Positions 1 to 7,017 of a stretch of DNA of 10,926 nucleotides are shown piece after piece. Made by a program: the position numbers and the translations under genes. How positions within the stretch are numbered: position 1 is the stretch's first letter; each line of letters begins with the position of its first letter. Source of the stretch: Acidobacteriota bacterium (GTDB lineage: Bacteria > Acidobacteriota > Thermoanaerobaculia > Multivoradales > JAHEKO01); NCBI GenBank assembly GCA_029861655.1, contig JAOTZA010000092.1, forward strand, positions 1 through 10,926, in the 5' to 3' direction. Under the pieces are notes generated by a model. That model had not been told where the DNA came from. It was given only the letters and a program-made list of their open reading frames with translations, and ran no database searches.

Positions 1-672
1 GTCCGCCCCACGGTCCAGGGGCCGCTCGATCGGCCGTGGGCCCCTGTTCTTGTCGGGCTCGAGCTCGTAGTTGGTCGTGAAGAAGGTGGGCAACCGGCTC
101 GAATAGCGCGTGTTGACGATCAAGTAAAGCGTGTCACGTACCCACTGTGTCGGTTTCTGAGCCCCCAACTCGTCGAGCACCAGGACCTCGGCATGGGCCA
201 CCGGGTCGAGGACTTCGTGCTTGGACTCGGGCGAGCTTGGATTGAAAGTGGACTGGATCCGGTGTACCAACGACGTGAAATCGACAAAGACACCGTGTAG
301 ACGATACGAGGTGATGAGCTCCGTCAGCACCGCCGTGGCAAGATGGGTCTTCCCCACTCCAGGTGGACCGCAAAACAGCAGGCCCTGCTCTGTGTTGTTG
401 GGAACAAAACCGGCCAGATAGCTTCTGCATCGCTCGGCCGCCGTGAGACGGGAATCGCTCTCGCCCGGGCCCCCGTGTTGGATCTTGAAGTTGGCGAGTG
501 TCTTGCCCCTGTAGCGTGCGGGAATGCCCGAACGGGCGAGCAGCCTCGGCACGAGCTCGTCTTGCCGGCAAGGGCACGGACGGGCGCTTCCCGCGCCGCC
601 GTCGGGCTCGAGGATCCAACCCCTACCGCCGCAATCCGAGCAGGTGTTCTGTTGATCTTCGCCCAGCTCCAT
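1..672 (-). CDS. DnaC/DnaI-like ATP-binding helicase loader (3' end outside window)
   Basis: Only the first 224 residues are inside the window; the frame is open to base 1. It is an AAA+ ATPase of the DnaC/DnaI/IstB type, which in replication loads the DnaB helicase onto DNA. The Walker A motif GPPGVGKT lies at residues 102-109, Walker B VLVLDELG at about 163-170, and a sensor-I-like TTN at 199-201. Ahead of the ATPase is a cysteine cluster, CSDC at 11-14 followed by GGRG and then CPC at 33-35, suggesting a small metal-binding or DnaJ-like zinc knuckle. The ATG at 672 is well fixed: an in-frame TAA lies 18 bases upstream with no start codon between. No strong Shine-Dalgarno sequence is seen. 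It lies 90 bases downstream of hspR on the same strand. IstB-type transposition helpers share this fold, but no transposase is visible here, so a chromosomal loader is preferred. Confidence 0.85.
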   Translation of the reverse strand, partial: MELGEDQQNTCSDCGGRGWILEPDGGAGSARPCPCRQDELVPRLLARSGIPARYRGKTLANFKIQHGGPGESDSRLTAAERCRSYLAGFVPNNTEQGLLFCGPPGVGKTHLATAVLTELITSYRLHGVFVDFTSLVHRIQSTFNPSSPESKHEVLDPVAHAEVLVLDELGAQKPTQWVRDTLYLIVNTRYSSRLPTFFTTNYELEPDKNRGPRPIERPLDRGAD

Positions 673-731
673 CGACCGATGTTAGCACCCGAGAAAACAA
701 CGGCTCCGTGCCGCCGGCAAGCGGTAAATCA

Positions 732-745
732 CACCTGCGCAGGTG
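732..745. repeat. Perfect 14-base palindrome between hspR and the dnaC-like gene
   Basis: CACCTGCGCAGGTG reads the same on both strands. It lies 17 bases beyond the hspR stop and about 60 bases before the dnaC-like start. As RNA it could form a 5-bp stem with a GCGC loop. There is no T-run after it in the minus direction, so it is a poor intrinsic terminator. It could be an operator for a dimeric regulator or a transcript-end hairpin. Its function is not known. Confidence 0.5.
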
Positions 746-762
746 CCTCCGAGAGCTCGGGA

Positions 763-1137
763 TCAGGTGATCGTGGGCGGTCCGCCCTCGAACTTCTCGA
801 GCGCGTATCGGCGGTCGACGCCTCTCTTCTTGTCGAGTATGTCGCGCTCGACGATCTCGAGAAGCCGGTCCATCTCGATCTGCATGGACTCGAGCTGCTC
901 GCGCATGTTGAGCACCACCTCGACACCCGCCAGGTTGACTCCCAGATCCCGTGTGAGGGTCAAGATCAACTCAAGGCGACGCAGCGTCTCTTCATCATAG
1001 AGCCTCGTGTTGCCGGCACTTCGTTGAGGCTGGATCAACCCCTCCCTCTCGTACAGCCGCAAGGTCTGCGGATGAATTTCGAAACGTTCGGCGACCACAC
1101 TGATCATCACGTAGCGCCGATCGGTCTTAGCGCTCAT
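763..1137 (-). CDS. hspR: HspR, MerR-family heat-shock repressor
   Basis: A 124-residue MerR-type regulator. The winged-helix DNA-binding part occupies about residues 9-58 and carries the family stretch around IHPQTLRLYEREGL (21-34) and the wing AGNTRLYDEE (41-50). It continues with GVNLAGVEVVL (66-76) and a charged, probably coiled-coil dimerisation helix to about 102. These segments match HspR, which in actinobacteria represses the dnaK operon with DnaK as co-repressor and binds HAIR operators. The gene is last in the operon; its ATG overlaps the hsp20 stop by four bases (ATGA), implying translational coupling. A matching HAIR site lies upstream of dnaK, giving a closed autoregulatory loop. 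An unrelated MerR activator is possible but unlikely given the operator and neighbours. Confidence 0.9.
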   Translation of the reverse strand: MSAKTDRRYVMISVVAERFEIHPQTLRLYEREGLIQPQRSAGNTRLYDEETLRRLELILTLTRDLGVNLAGVEVVLNMREQLESMQIEMDRLLEIVERDILDKKRGVDRRYALEKFEGGPPTIT

Positions 1138-1640
1138 CTTCCGGGCTCTTGGTCGGGCGCGGACTCATCGACGGCGATCTGGCGTGAGCCAGCTCCGACC
1201 TTGGGCAACCGCACCTCGAGAACTCCCTTTGCCAGCCTGGCCTCTACCCGATCGGAGCGCACATCCTTGTCCAGTTCGAAGACCCGCCGGAATGGGCCAC
1301 GGCGTCGCTCCATGCGGTGAAAGTTGGACCGGGCAGCCCGGCTTCCAGGCGGGCCGCCGGGCGAGGTTTCGGGCGCTGGACTCCGCCCGGAAAGCACCAC
1401 CCGACGCTTGTTGACCTCCAGGTCGATCTCGGCACGTTTCACGCCCGGAAGCTCAGCGAAGAGAAGATACTCTTCGCTGCTCTCTAGAAGGTCTACAGGC
1501 GGCGACCAGGTGCCGGGGGCAACCTCCTCGCCACCGGCGTACTCCTTCGCGACCAAGGCCTGATCGAGAAACGCCTCGAGCCGCCGCCTCAACCCCTCGA
1601 GCTCTCGGAAGTAGGGACCCAAGCTTCTGGGTTCGTTCAC
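1134..1640 (-). CDS. Hsp20 / alpha-crystallin small heat-shock protein
   Basis: A 168-residue ATP-independent holdase that would bind unfolding proteins and pass them to DnaK. The N-terminal arm covers about residues 1-46. The alpha-crystallin domain starts near PPVDLLESSEEYLLFAELPGV (47-67) and ends with the hallmark RVEARLAKGVLEVRLPK (131-147). The C-terminal I-x-V anchor is IAV at 155-157. The loop before the dimerisation strand (about 86-107) is rich in proline and glycine and looks somewhat long for the family. The start is a GTG at 1638-1640 with an excellent ribosome-binding site, AGGAGG, seven bases upstream. It sits 31 bases after dnaK and overlaps hspR by four bases, so it should be heat-induced with dnaK. 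The specific paralogue cannot be named. Confidence 0.93.
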   Translation of the reverse strand: MNEPRSLGPYFRELEGLRRRLEAFLDQALVAKEYAGGEEVAPGTWSPPVDLLESSEEYLLFAELPGVKRAEIDLEVNKRRVVLSGRSPAPETSPGGPPGSRAARSNFHRMERRRGPFRRVFELDKDVRSDRVEARLAKGVLEVRLPKVGAGSRQIAVDESAPDQEPGR

Positions 1641-1671
1641 GGAGTGTCCTCCTAGTCGCCCTTCAGCAGTG

Positions 1672-3585
1672 CTAGCCGGTACTTTCGTCCACGTCTACGT
1701 ACTCGGCATCGATGACTTCCTCGCCATCCCCATCCTCGTCGCTCGAGCCACCGCCATCCGATTCCGGACTCGGACCACCCGCCTCGGCGCCCGCCTGCTT
1801 GTACATGGCTTCGGCGATCTTGTGAGACGCCTGGGTCAGCCCTTGAGCCGCCACCTCCATCTCGGAAAGCTGGTCCGACTCGAGCGCCTTCCTGGCGGTT
1901 TCGAGCGCTTGCTCGAGCGCACCGCTCTCCTCCTCCGAGAGCTTCTCCTTGTTCTCCTCGTAGGTCTTCTCGGTGGTGTAGATGAGCTGGTCGAGACTGT
2001 TGTGCGTTTCGACCGTCTGACGTCGCGTCTTGTCCTCCTCGGCGTGCGAGTCGGCGTCGCTCACCATCCGCTCGATCTCCTCGTCGACCAGCCCGCTCGA
2101 GCCGGTGATGGTGATCTTCTGCTCTTTCTGGGTGCCGAGATCCTTCGCCGACACGTTCAGGATCCCATTGGCGTCAATGTCGAACGTCACTTCGACCTGA
2201 GGCAGGCCTCGCGGAGCGGCCGGGATACCGACCAGATGGAAGCGACCCAGTGTCCGGTTGTCACTCGCCATCTCGCGCTCGCCTTGGAGCACATGCACTT
2301 CGACCGAGGTCTGATTGTCAGCGGCCGTCGAGAAGGTCTCGCTCTTGCGTGTCGGGATCGTCGTGTTGCGATCGATCAGCTTTGTGAAGACGCTTCCCAG
2401 GGTCTCGATCCCCAAGGACAGCGGTGTGACATCTAGCAGGAGCATGTCCTTGACGTCGCCGCGCAGAACACCACCCTGGATTGCGGCACCGATGGCGACC
2501 ACCTCATCCGGGTTGACGCCCTTGTGCGGCTCCTTGCCGAAGAACTCTTGCACTACTTTCTGGATCGCAGGCATCCGCGTCTGTCCACCAACCAGCACGA
2601 TCTCGTCGATGTCCTTGGCGCTAACGCCGGCATCTTTGAGCGCCTGTTCGCATGGCACGATCGAACGCTCGATCAGATCCTCGATCATTCTCTCCAGCTG
2701 GTTTCTGGAGAGCTTGAGATTGAGATGCTTGGGGCCCGAGGCGTCGGCAGTGATGAAAGGCAGGTTGATGTCGGTTTCTTGAGCGCTCGACAACTCGATC
2801 TTCGCTTTCTCGGCCGCTTCGCGCAGACGCTGGACTGCCATCGGATCCTGGGACAAATCGATGCCCTGGTCCTTCTTGAACTCGCCCAGAAGCCACTCGA
2901 TGAGGCGTTGGTCGATGTTGTCGCCACCCAGGTGCGTGTCGCCGTTTGTGGCCTTGACCTCCACAACGCCATCACCCACCTCGAGGATGGAAATGTCGAA
3001 GGTGCCGCCACCGAAGTCGTAGACGGCGATCAGTTCGTCCTTCTTCTTGTCGAGACCGTACGCAAGGGCTGCTGCTGTCGGCTCGTTGACCAGACGCTCT
3101 ACTTTGAGACCGGCGATCTTGCCCGCGTCCTTTGTCGCTTGGCGCTGCGCGTCATTGAAGTAGGCCGGAACGGTGATGACGGCGCGCTCGACCTTGTCTC
3201 CCAGAAAATCCTCTGCCGCCTGTTTGAGCTTCTGCAGCACCATCGCCGAGATCTCCTCGGGCGGGTACTTCTTATCGTCGATGACGATCCGTAGAGCCCC
3301 GTCGGCCTCGACGACCTCGTAGGGCACCATCTTCATCTCCTCCGAGACCTCGTCGAAACGACGCCCCATGAAGCGCTTGATCGAGTAGACGGTCTTCTCG
3401 GGGTTGGTGACCGCCTGTCGCTTGGCCACCTGGCCGACCAGGCGTTCACCGGACTTTGCAAAAGCGACGACCGAGGGCGTCGTCCGGTTGCCCTCCGAGT
3501 TGGGCAGAACCTTGGTGTCCGAGCCCTCCATGACGGCGACAACGCTGTTGGTCGTGCCCAAGTCGATTCCAATGATTTTGCTCAC
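1672..3585 (-). CDS. dnaK: DnaK, Hsp70 chaperone
   Basis: A 637-residue Hsp70, almost exactly the usual bacterial length. The nucleotide-binding domain shows the phosphate loop IGIDLGTTNS (5-14), Lys70 in IKRFMGRRF, NEPTAAALAYG near 167, DFGGGTFD (190-197) and VGGQTRMP near 332. The interdomain linker LLLD is at 382-385, then the substrate-binding domain, a helical lid and an acidic tail ending EEVIDAEYVD. I place the start at the GTG at 3583-3585, because AAAGGAG lies nine bases upstream and the next residues SKIIGIDLGTTNS are the normal DnaK N-terminus. An in-frame ATG at 3642 would add 19 unrelated residues and falls inside the promoter. It heads the dnaK-hsp20-hspR operon. The co-chaperone genes grpE and dnaJ are not in the operon. 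Confidence 0.98.
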   Translation of the reverse strand: MSKIIGIDLGTTNSVVAVMEGSDTKVLPNSEGNRTTPSVVAFAKSGERLVGQVAKRQAVTNPEKTVYSIKRFMGRRFDEVSEEMKMVPYEVVEADGALRIVIDDKKYPPEEISAMVLQKLKQAAEDFLGDKVERAVITVPAYFNDAQRQATKDAGKIAGLKVERLVNEPTAAALAYGLDKKKDELIAVYDFGGGTFDISILEVGDGVVEVKATNGDTHLGGDNIDQRLIEWLLGEFKKDQGIDLSQDPMAVQRLREAAEKAKIELSSAQETDINLPFITADASGPKHLNLKLSRNQLERMIEDLIERSIVPCEQALKDAGVSAKDIDEIVLVGGQTRMPAIQKVVQEFFGKEPHKGVNPDEVVAIGAAIQGGVLRGDVKDMLLLDVTPLSLGIETLGSVFTKLIDRNTTIPTRKSETFSTAADNQTSVEVHVLQGEREMASDNRTLGRFHLVGIPAAPRGLPQVEVTFDIDANGILNVSAKDLGTQKEQKITITGSSGLVDEEIERMVSDADSHAEEDKTRRQTVETHNSLDQLIYTTEKTYEENKEKLSEEESGALEQALETARKALESDQLSEMEVAAQGLTQASHKIAEAMYKQAGAEAGGPSPESDGGGSSDEDGDGEEVIDAEYVDVDESTG

Positions 3586-3594
3586 TGCTGAATT

Positions 3595-3601
3595 CTCCTT
3601 T
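3595..3601 (-). promoter_or_regulatory. Ribosome-binding site that fixes the dnaK GTG start
   Basis: On the minus strand this reads AAAGGAG, with nine bases between it and the GTG at 3585. It is a strong Shine-Dalgarno match and decides the GTG start over the in-frame ATG at 3642, which has none. Confidence 0.85.
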
Positions 3602-3644
3602 GGTGTTGAGGGTTCCAACGGGTTACTCGCCGGAGACCGCATTC

Positions 3645-3673
3645 AGCCTAGAACTTAAGTGAAGAACAGTCAA
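3645..3673 (-). promoter_or_regulatory. Housekeeping-type promoter of the dnaK operon
   Basis: Read on the minus strand, a -35 box TTGACT (3668-3673, five of six to TTGACA) is followed by exactly 17 bases and a -10 box TAGGCT (3645-3650, three of six to TATAAT, keeping the key TA and final T). Transcription would begin near 3638, leaving a leader of about 50 bases before the GTG. The HspR operator covers the -35 box and most of the spacer, so repressor and polymerase should compete. The promoter is inferred from sequence only. Confidence 0.7.
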
Positions 3674-3674
3674 G
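3654..3674. promoter_or_regulatory. HAIR operator (HspR-associated inverted repeat) of the dnaK operon
   Basis: On the plus strand the site is CTTAAGT, seven bases, then AGTCAAG. The recognised HAIR consensus is CTTGAGT-N7-ACTCAAG, so each half matches six of seven with the exact spacer. The symmetry extends three more bases on each side (GAA at 3651-3653, TTC at 3675-3677). It overlaps the -35 box of the dnaK promoter, the expected place for a repressor, and its cognate regulator gene hspR is in the same operon. Sequence, spacing, position and neighbouring gene all agree. Confidence 0.88.
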
Positions 3675-3677
3675 TTC

Positions 3678-3874
3678 CGGCTTCCCAAGATCTAACAACT
3701 ACCCACTAAGGTTCTATTCCCGACGCCTCATTCGACGAACCGCCAAATCCCCGGCCGGAGTCTCCGCAGAGCACGGCGCGCGCTACATAGAGATGTCGAG
3801 AGGGTGGAGACGAGCCTCAGTTCGCCCCCGCGGAGACTTGGAGGCGCAGAGCCTGATGTCCGTACCACAGCCTT
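3678..3874. other. Intergenic stretch between the DUF4388 gene and the dnaK promoter
   Basis: No gene, RNA gene or clear terminator is seen. The only structure found is a perfect 9-base inverted repeat, AGTCTCCGC at 3759-3767 and GCGGAGACT at 3830-3838, with 62 bases between. It could close a long hairpin in the 3' end of the upstream operon's transcript, but there is no T-run, and chance in GC-rich DNA is a fair explanation. Confidence 0.5.
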
Positions 3875-5245
3875 CTAGTCGAGCAGGACCAGCGGTGGGT
3901 CGGTGCTTTCGGCCGGCATGCTCAGGAACTCGGGATCGAGGAGGAAGTTGCCGGTGATCGCCGAGGCGAAACTCGTGTCCGCCGCGCCCTCGTCGGGCGA
4001 CTCCGTTTCGACGAGAAAGCTCGCCGTGGCCGAGGACAGACGCAACCTTGCACCGGACGGATCGAACATGTCCCGCGAGGCCAGAAGCCGAACCGATTCC
4101 AACTCACTCATCTCCTCTGGATAGCGACCATTGAGCAGAAAGAACGTCGTCGCCGCCTGCTCGACATTGAAGTGCACCAAACGGCGCCCCTCCTTCTGAT
4201 AGTCCTTCTGCAGCCCCCCCTGCCAGGGGAACGGAAGCAGAATCCGCGTCGGCTGCATCACCAGCACCACCGCTGCGGCAAGCCACAACCCGACCCCCAT
4301 CAAACGCCCAGGCCACGGCGGCGTCGAGGCTTTGTCTCTTGATTTCTCTGCTCTCGGCTTCTCTGAGGGTACAGGCGCGGCCTCCGGCACTTCGTCCTCT
4401 CGCGACCCTAGCTGGATGTCCTCCACCGGTTCTAGAACGTCTTCTTTGCCGAAGGCCAGGTCGATCCGCGGCTCGACCACCGGTAGCGGCTCCGCTGAAG
4501 TGCGCGCTTCGAGGATGCCCTTGCCAGCCCATCGGTGCGCGAGGTGTTGGGCCGTATGAATCGCTACACCGGCTTCAGCACTGGCCCCCGCCAGCGAGCG
4601 AACGCCGTCGATAAAACTGAAGAAACGATACGCCTGCGGTCCGTAGTTCTCTCCCGTAGCCTCGAAGAGCGACTCCTCTCCTCCTCGCGAGCCCACTCCG
4701 GCCTTGGCAAAGAAAGCCTCTGCGCGTCGGAACACGGTCGCCGGCGCCGGAACTCCGCCTTCGAGCGGGCCACCCGAACCCAGGTCCCTCGTAGCCCGTA
4801 CGCAGAACTCATCCACCCCGATCGGCTCGAACCCCTCTTCAAAGGCGACTTCCTCGCCTTGATAGAAACGGAACTCGCCTTCTCTCCAGGTCAGCGCCTC
4901 GAGACAGAGTCGATAGGTGTGCTCACGAAGCGCCGCCAGGAGCTGTGCCCGCGACAGATACGAACGCTCGATCAAGAGATCGACCACCCGCCCGCCCCCC
5001 GCCTGGTACTCGGCTGCAAGACCTGAGAAGTCCTCCCCGCCGATCAGATGGTTTTCGATCAACACCTCGCCGAGCCCCTCTTCCAGCGTCTGGTTCAGCG
5101 CGTCCGCGGACACGACATCACCCTTCGACAGCGAGAAAGCGATGATCTCCTCTTCGCCCTGGACGGTCAGGATCCCCGTCTGCTCACCCCTAGCGAGCGC
5201 TACCAACGCTTCATAGAGGGCGCCGTCGCGAATCGTGCCTTCCAT
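3875..5245 (-). CDS. DUF4388 (PATAN-like) protein with single membrane anchor and pseudopilin-like outer domain
   Basis: A 456-residue protein. Residues 1 to about 150 match the DUF4388 pattern found in PatA-type proteins of two-component and gliding systems: an opening GTIRDGALYEALVALARGEQTGILTV and then a tandem helical part about LLIERSYLSRAQLLAALREHTY (90-111). A middle region (about 165-250) is followed by an acidic, then basic, low-complexity linker (about 255-312). One hydrophobic segment lies at about 315-330. The basic residues before it predict the N-terminus in the cytoplasm and the tail outside. That tail contains a GspG-like stretch, FLLNGRYPEEMSEL (369-382) and then DPSGARLRL (395-403). 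The ATG at 5245 is two bases after the upstream stop, which suggests coupling. A longer frame to 5410 exists but overlaps the TPR gene. The function is unknown; a signalling or assembly role is inference. Confidence 0.75.
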   Translation of the reverse strand: MEGTIRDGALYEALVALARGEQTGILTVQGEEEIIAFSLSKGDVVSADALNQTLEEGLGEVLIENHLIGGEDFSGLAAEYQAGGGRVVDLLIERSYLSRAQLLAALREHTYRLCLEALTWREGEFRFYQGEEVAFEEGFEPIGVDEFCVRATRDLGSGGPLEGGVPAPATVFRRAEAFFAKAGVGSRGGEESLFEATGENYGPQAYRFFSFIDGVRSLAGASAEAGVAIHTAQHLAHRWAGKGILEARTSAEPLPVVEPRIDLAFGKEDVLEPVEDIQLGSREDEVPEAAPVPSEKPRAEKSRDKASTPPWPGRLMGVGLWLAAAVVLVMQPTRILLPFPWQGGLQKDYQKEGRRLVHFNVEQAATTFFLLNGRYPEEMSELESVRLLASRDMFDPSGARLRLSSATASFLVETESPDEGAADTSFASAITGNFLLDPEFLSMPAESTDPPLVLLD

Positions 5246-5247
5246 GC

Positions 5248-7017
5248 CTACCGATCGCCTTCCCGCTGGCGGGCGGGCGGGCCCTCCGGCCCCCGCAGTC
5301 GCAGCCAACGAACGAAAAAGAACAACGCGAGCCCGATCGCCGCCAACCAGCCAAAGATCTGGATCCGCGGGTCGTAGCCCATCGGCAGGCTGTAGCCGAG
5401 CCGCATGCACATGGGTAGCGAAGCGAGAAAGACCAGTACCACCAGCGCTGCGATCGCCCGCAGTGAATGGCCCTGCTCCGCCTCGACCACTCCCGGCAAG
5501 AAGATCTTGCGCAGAAGCTCAGGCGACCCCTTCCACCATTGCGTAGAGATTCGCCGCGAGCGGTTGCCGGCTTTTCTCCTGATCAGTTGCAACGCCAGCG
5601 CCGGCATGATCAGAACGAGCGCCAAGGGCAGGGACAAGGTTCGCCGCCAGGCGGCGGAAAACGAAGGATCGGCCTCGCCGCCTTTCCATGCGTCGAGGAG
5701 TTCGTCGCGAATCTCGTCGCGGCGCTGGAACCCACCGGCCGTGGAAATAACCTGCTCCGAAATATCCTGCTTACTCCACTCTAGAACCAAGTCACTCTCG
5801 AGCGAACTCGCCCGCTTCAGAACCGGATCCGCCTCCTCGAACCTAAACAGCTCCGAATACGCCCGACTCAAATTGAAAAACGCGGCGGCGCTCGCTTCGG
5901 GCCGGGCCGTTGCTTGCCCCAGCACCTTCACGGCGCCTTCGAAATCTCCCTCGTAGAAACGGCAGGTCCCTAGATCCGACAGTGCCGCCGTGTTCGCCGG
6001 CTCGCGTGAGAGCACCTCGTCGTACAAGAGACGCGCCCGCTCCCACTGGCGGAGCTTGAGGTGGAGATCGGCAAAAAGGTGTTTCCGGGCGACACTCTCT
6101 GGCAGCACCGCGTTGAGCACGGAAAGGTCGGCGAGAAGGGCACCCCCGAACCGCCCGGCTGCGACATTTTCGACGGCGAGAAGCGGCCGCGACAGCCGCA
6201 GCCCCATCCGCCGCGTCTGTTCGGTCACCAGGAATGGCAGCGCACCGGCAAAAACCCAGATGCAGATCATGGCAATGCGCTCGCTGCGAGTCCCGTAGCC
6301 CCAAAGCAGAACCGACCAGAAGAGAGCCAGCCAAAGTAACCCAGTGGGCAGCAGAATCGGCCACAGAAGAAGAGAGATCGCCAAACCATGTGCCGCCGGG
6401 ACCGGCAATGAGCGACCCAGGATGTCGAGGATGTCGCGATAGAGAACCTGACCCCGGGTCGCCATTTGGAGACCGACAAACGCCAGCGCTCCGAGCGCCA
6501 GGGAGTTGAGGAGCCAGGTCATGAGATTGCTCATCACCACATAACGTTGGAGAGAAAGATGCCGGAGTCGCCCGAATCCGACAAGTTGCCAGCGCATGCG
6601 CTTCAGAAATCGACCGTCGAGACCGGCTACGGTAGCTCGAGCAAAGGCCGTCTCTGATCTTCTCGAATCCAGCTCTTCCGCCAGATCCAGACTCCAGGAC
6701 GCGCGCTCCATCTCGCCTTCCTTGGCAAACTGCACGGCACGAGCCGACGCCGCCAGACTCAGATCGGGAAACCGGCTCAGACCGGCCCGCCGCCCTTCCT
6801 CGACAAGCGCCGACGCCGCCCGCTCCACTTCCACGAGCTCACTGGCTTGAACCGTCGTCAGCCATTCCAGCCACCGCTCTTGAAGCCCACCGAGCCTTCT
6901 CTGGACCTCGGGGCGCAACGCTATCCCCTCGTCGACCGTCTGCGCCGCCAGCGGCGCCACGACGATCAGCGCCACCAGCGCCAAGAGGAGTTGGTAACTA
7001 GGAAGTTTTCTGGACAT
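5248..7017 (-). CDS. Polytopic membrane protein with TPR repeats, function unknown
   Basis: A 589-residue protein. Residues 1-26 form a typical signal peptide, with basic SRK, a hydrophobic core LLLALVALIVVAPL and a likely cut after APLAA. Residues 27-160 are helical and charged. Hydrophobic segments follow near 165-185, 212-240 (probably two), 248-264, 461-478, 521-540 and 553-571. Between the two membrane blocks, about residues 306-410, lie TPR-like helix pairs, including REPANTAALSDLGTCRFYEGDFEGAVKVLGQAT (338-370) and AAFFNLSRAYSELFRFEEA (378-396). The architecture recalls BatE-like or generic TPR membrane proteins, but no specific family is recognised. Its start overlaps the DUF1844 gene by 20 bases and its stop is two bases before the DUF4388 start, so the three genes are almost certainly one operon. 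A TPR domain between membrane blocks suggests a protein-docking platform; this is inference. Confidence 0.8.
   Translation of the reverse strand: MSRKLPSYQLLLALVALIVVAPLAAQTVDEGIALRPEVQRRLGGLQERWLEWLTTVQASELVEVERAASALVEEGRRAGLSRFPDLSLAASARAVQFAKEGEMERASWSLDLAEELDSRRSETAFARATVAGLDGRFLKRMRWQLVGFGRLRHLSLQRYVVMSNLMTWLLNSLALGALAFVGLQMATRGQVLYRDILDILGRSLPVPAAHGLAISLLLWPILLPTGLLWLALFWSVLLWGYGTRSERIAMICIWVFAGALPFLVTEQTRRMGLRLSRPLLAVENVAAGRFGGALLADLSVLNAVLPESVARKHLFADLHLKLRQWERARLLYDEVLSREPANTAALSDLGTCRFYEGDFEGAVKVLGQATARPEASAAAFFNLSRAYSELFRFEEADPVLKRASSLESDLVLEWSKQDISEQVISTAGGFQRRDEIRDELLDAWKGGEADPSFSAAWRRTLSLPLALVLIMPALALQLIRRKAGNRSRRISTQWWKGSPELLRKIFLPGVVEAEQGHSLRAIAALVVLVFLASLPMCMRLGYSLPMGYDPRIQIFGWLAAIGLALFFFVRWLRLRGPEGPPARQREGDR

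Noticed and set aside
134..619. Minus-strand frame of 161 codons at the left edge
   Set aside because: It is out of frame with the DnaC-like ATPase, whose Walker A, Walker B and TTN motifs lie in the other frame open to the window edge.
971..977. ACTCAAG inside hspR, a HAIR half-site
   Set aside because: No matching CTTGAGT half seven bases away; a chance match inside coding sequence.
343..1320. Long plus-strand open frame of 325 codons opposite the dnaC-like, hspR and hsp20 genes
   Set aside because: It is antisense to three well-identified genes and its protein is low-complexity with no recognised domain; a GC-rich shadow frame.
1669..3294. Two plus-strand frames of about 255 codons opposite dnaK
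   Set aside because: They mirror conserved DnaK coding sequence on the other strand and show no family resemblance.
3586..3642. Longer DnaK start at an ATG, adding 19 residues
   Set aside because: The added residues do not resemble DnaK, the ATG lies in the -10 region, and the GTG at 3585 has a strong ribosome-binding site directly before the canonical SKIIGIDLGTTNS.
3700..3730. T-arm-like GGTTCTATTCC, hinting at a tRNA
   Set aside because: No acceptor stem, D-arm or anticodon arm could be found around it, and the stretch before it holds the dnaK promoter and operator.
5246..5410. Longer start for the DUF4388 gene, adding 55 residues
   Set aside because: The extension overlaps the end of the TPR gene in another frame and shows no domain match; the ATG at 5245 begins the DUF4388 domain exactly.
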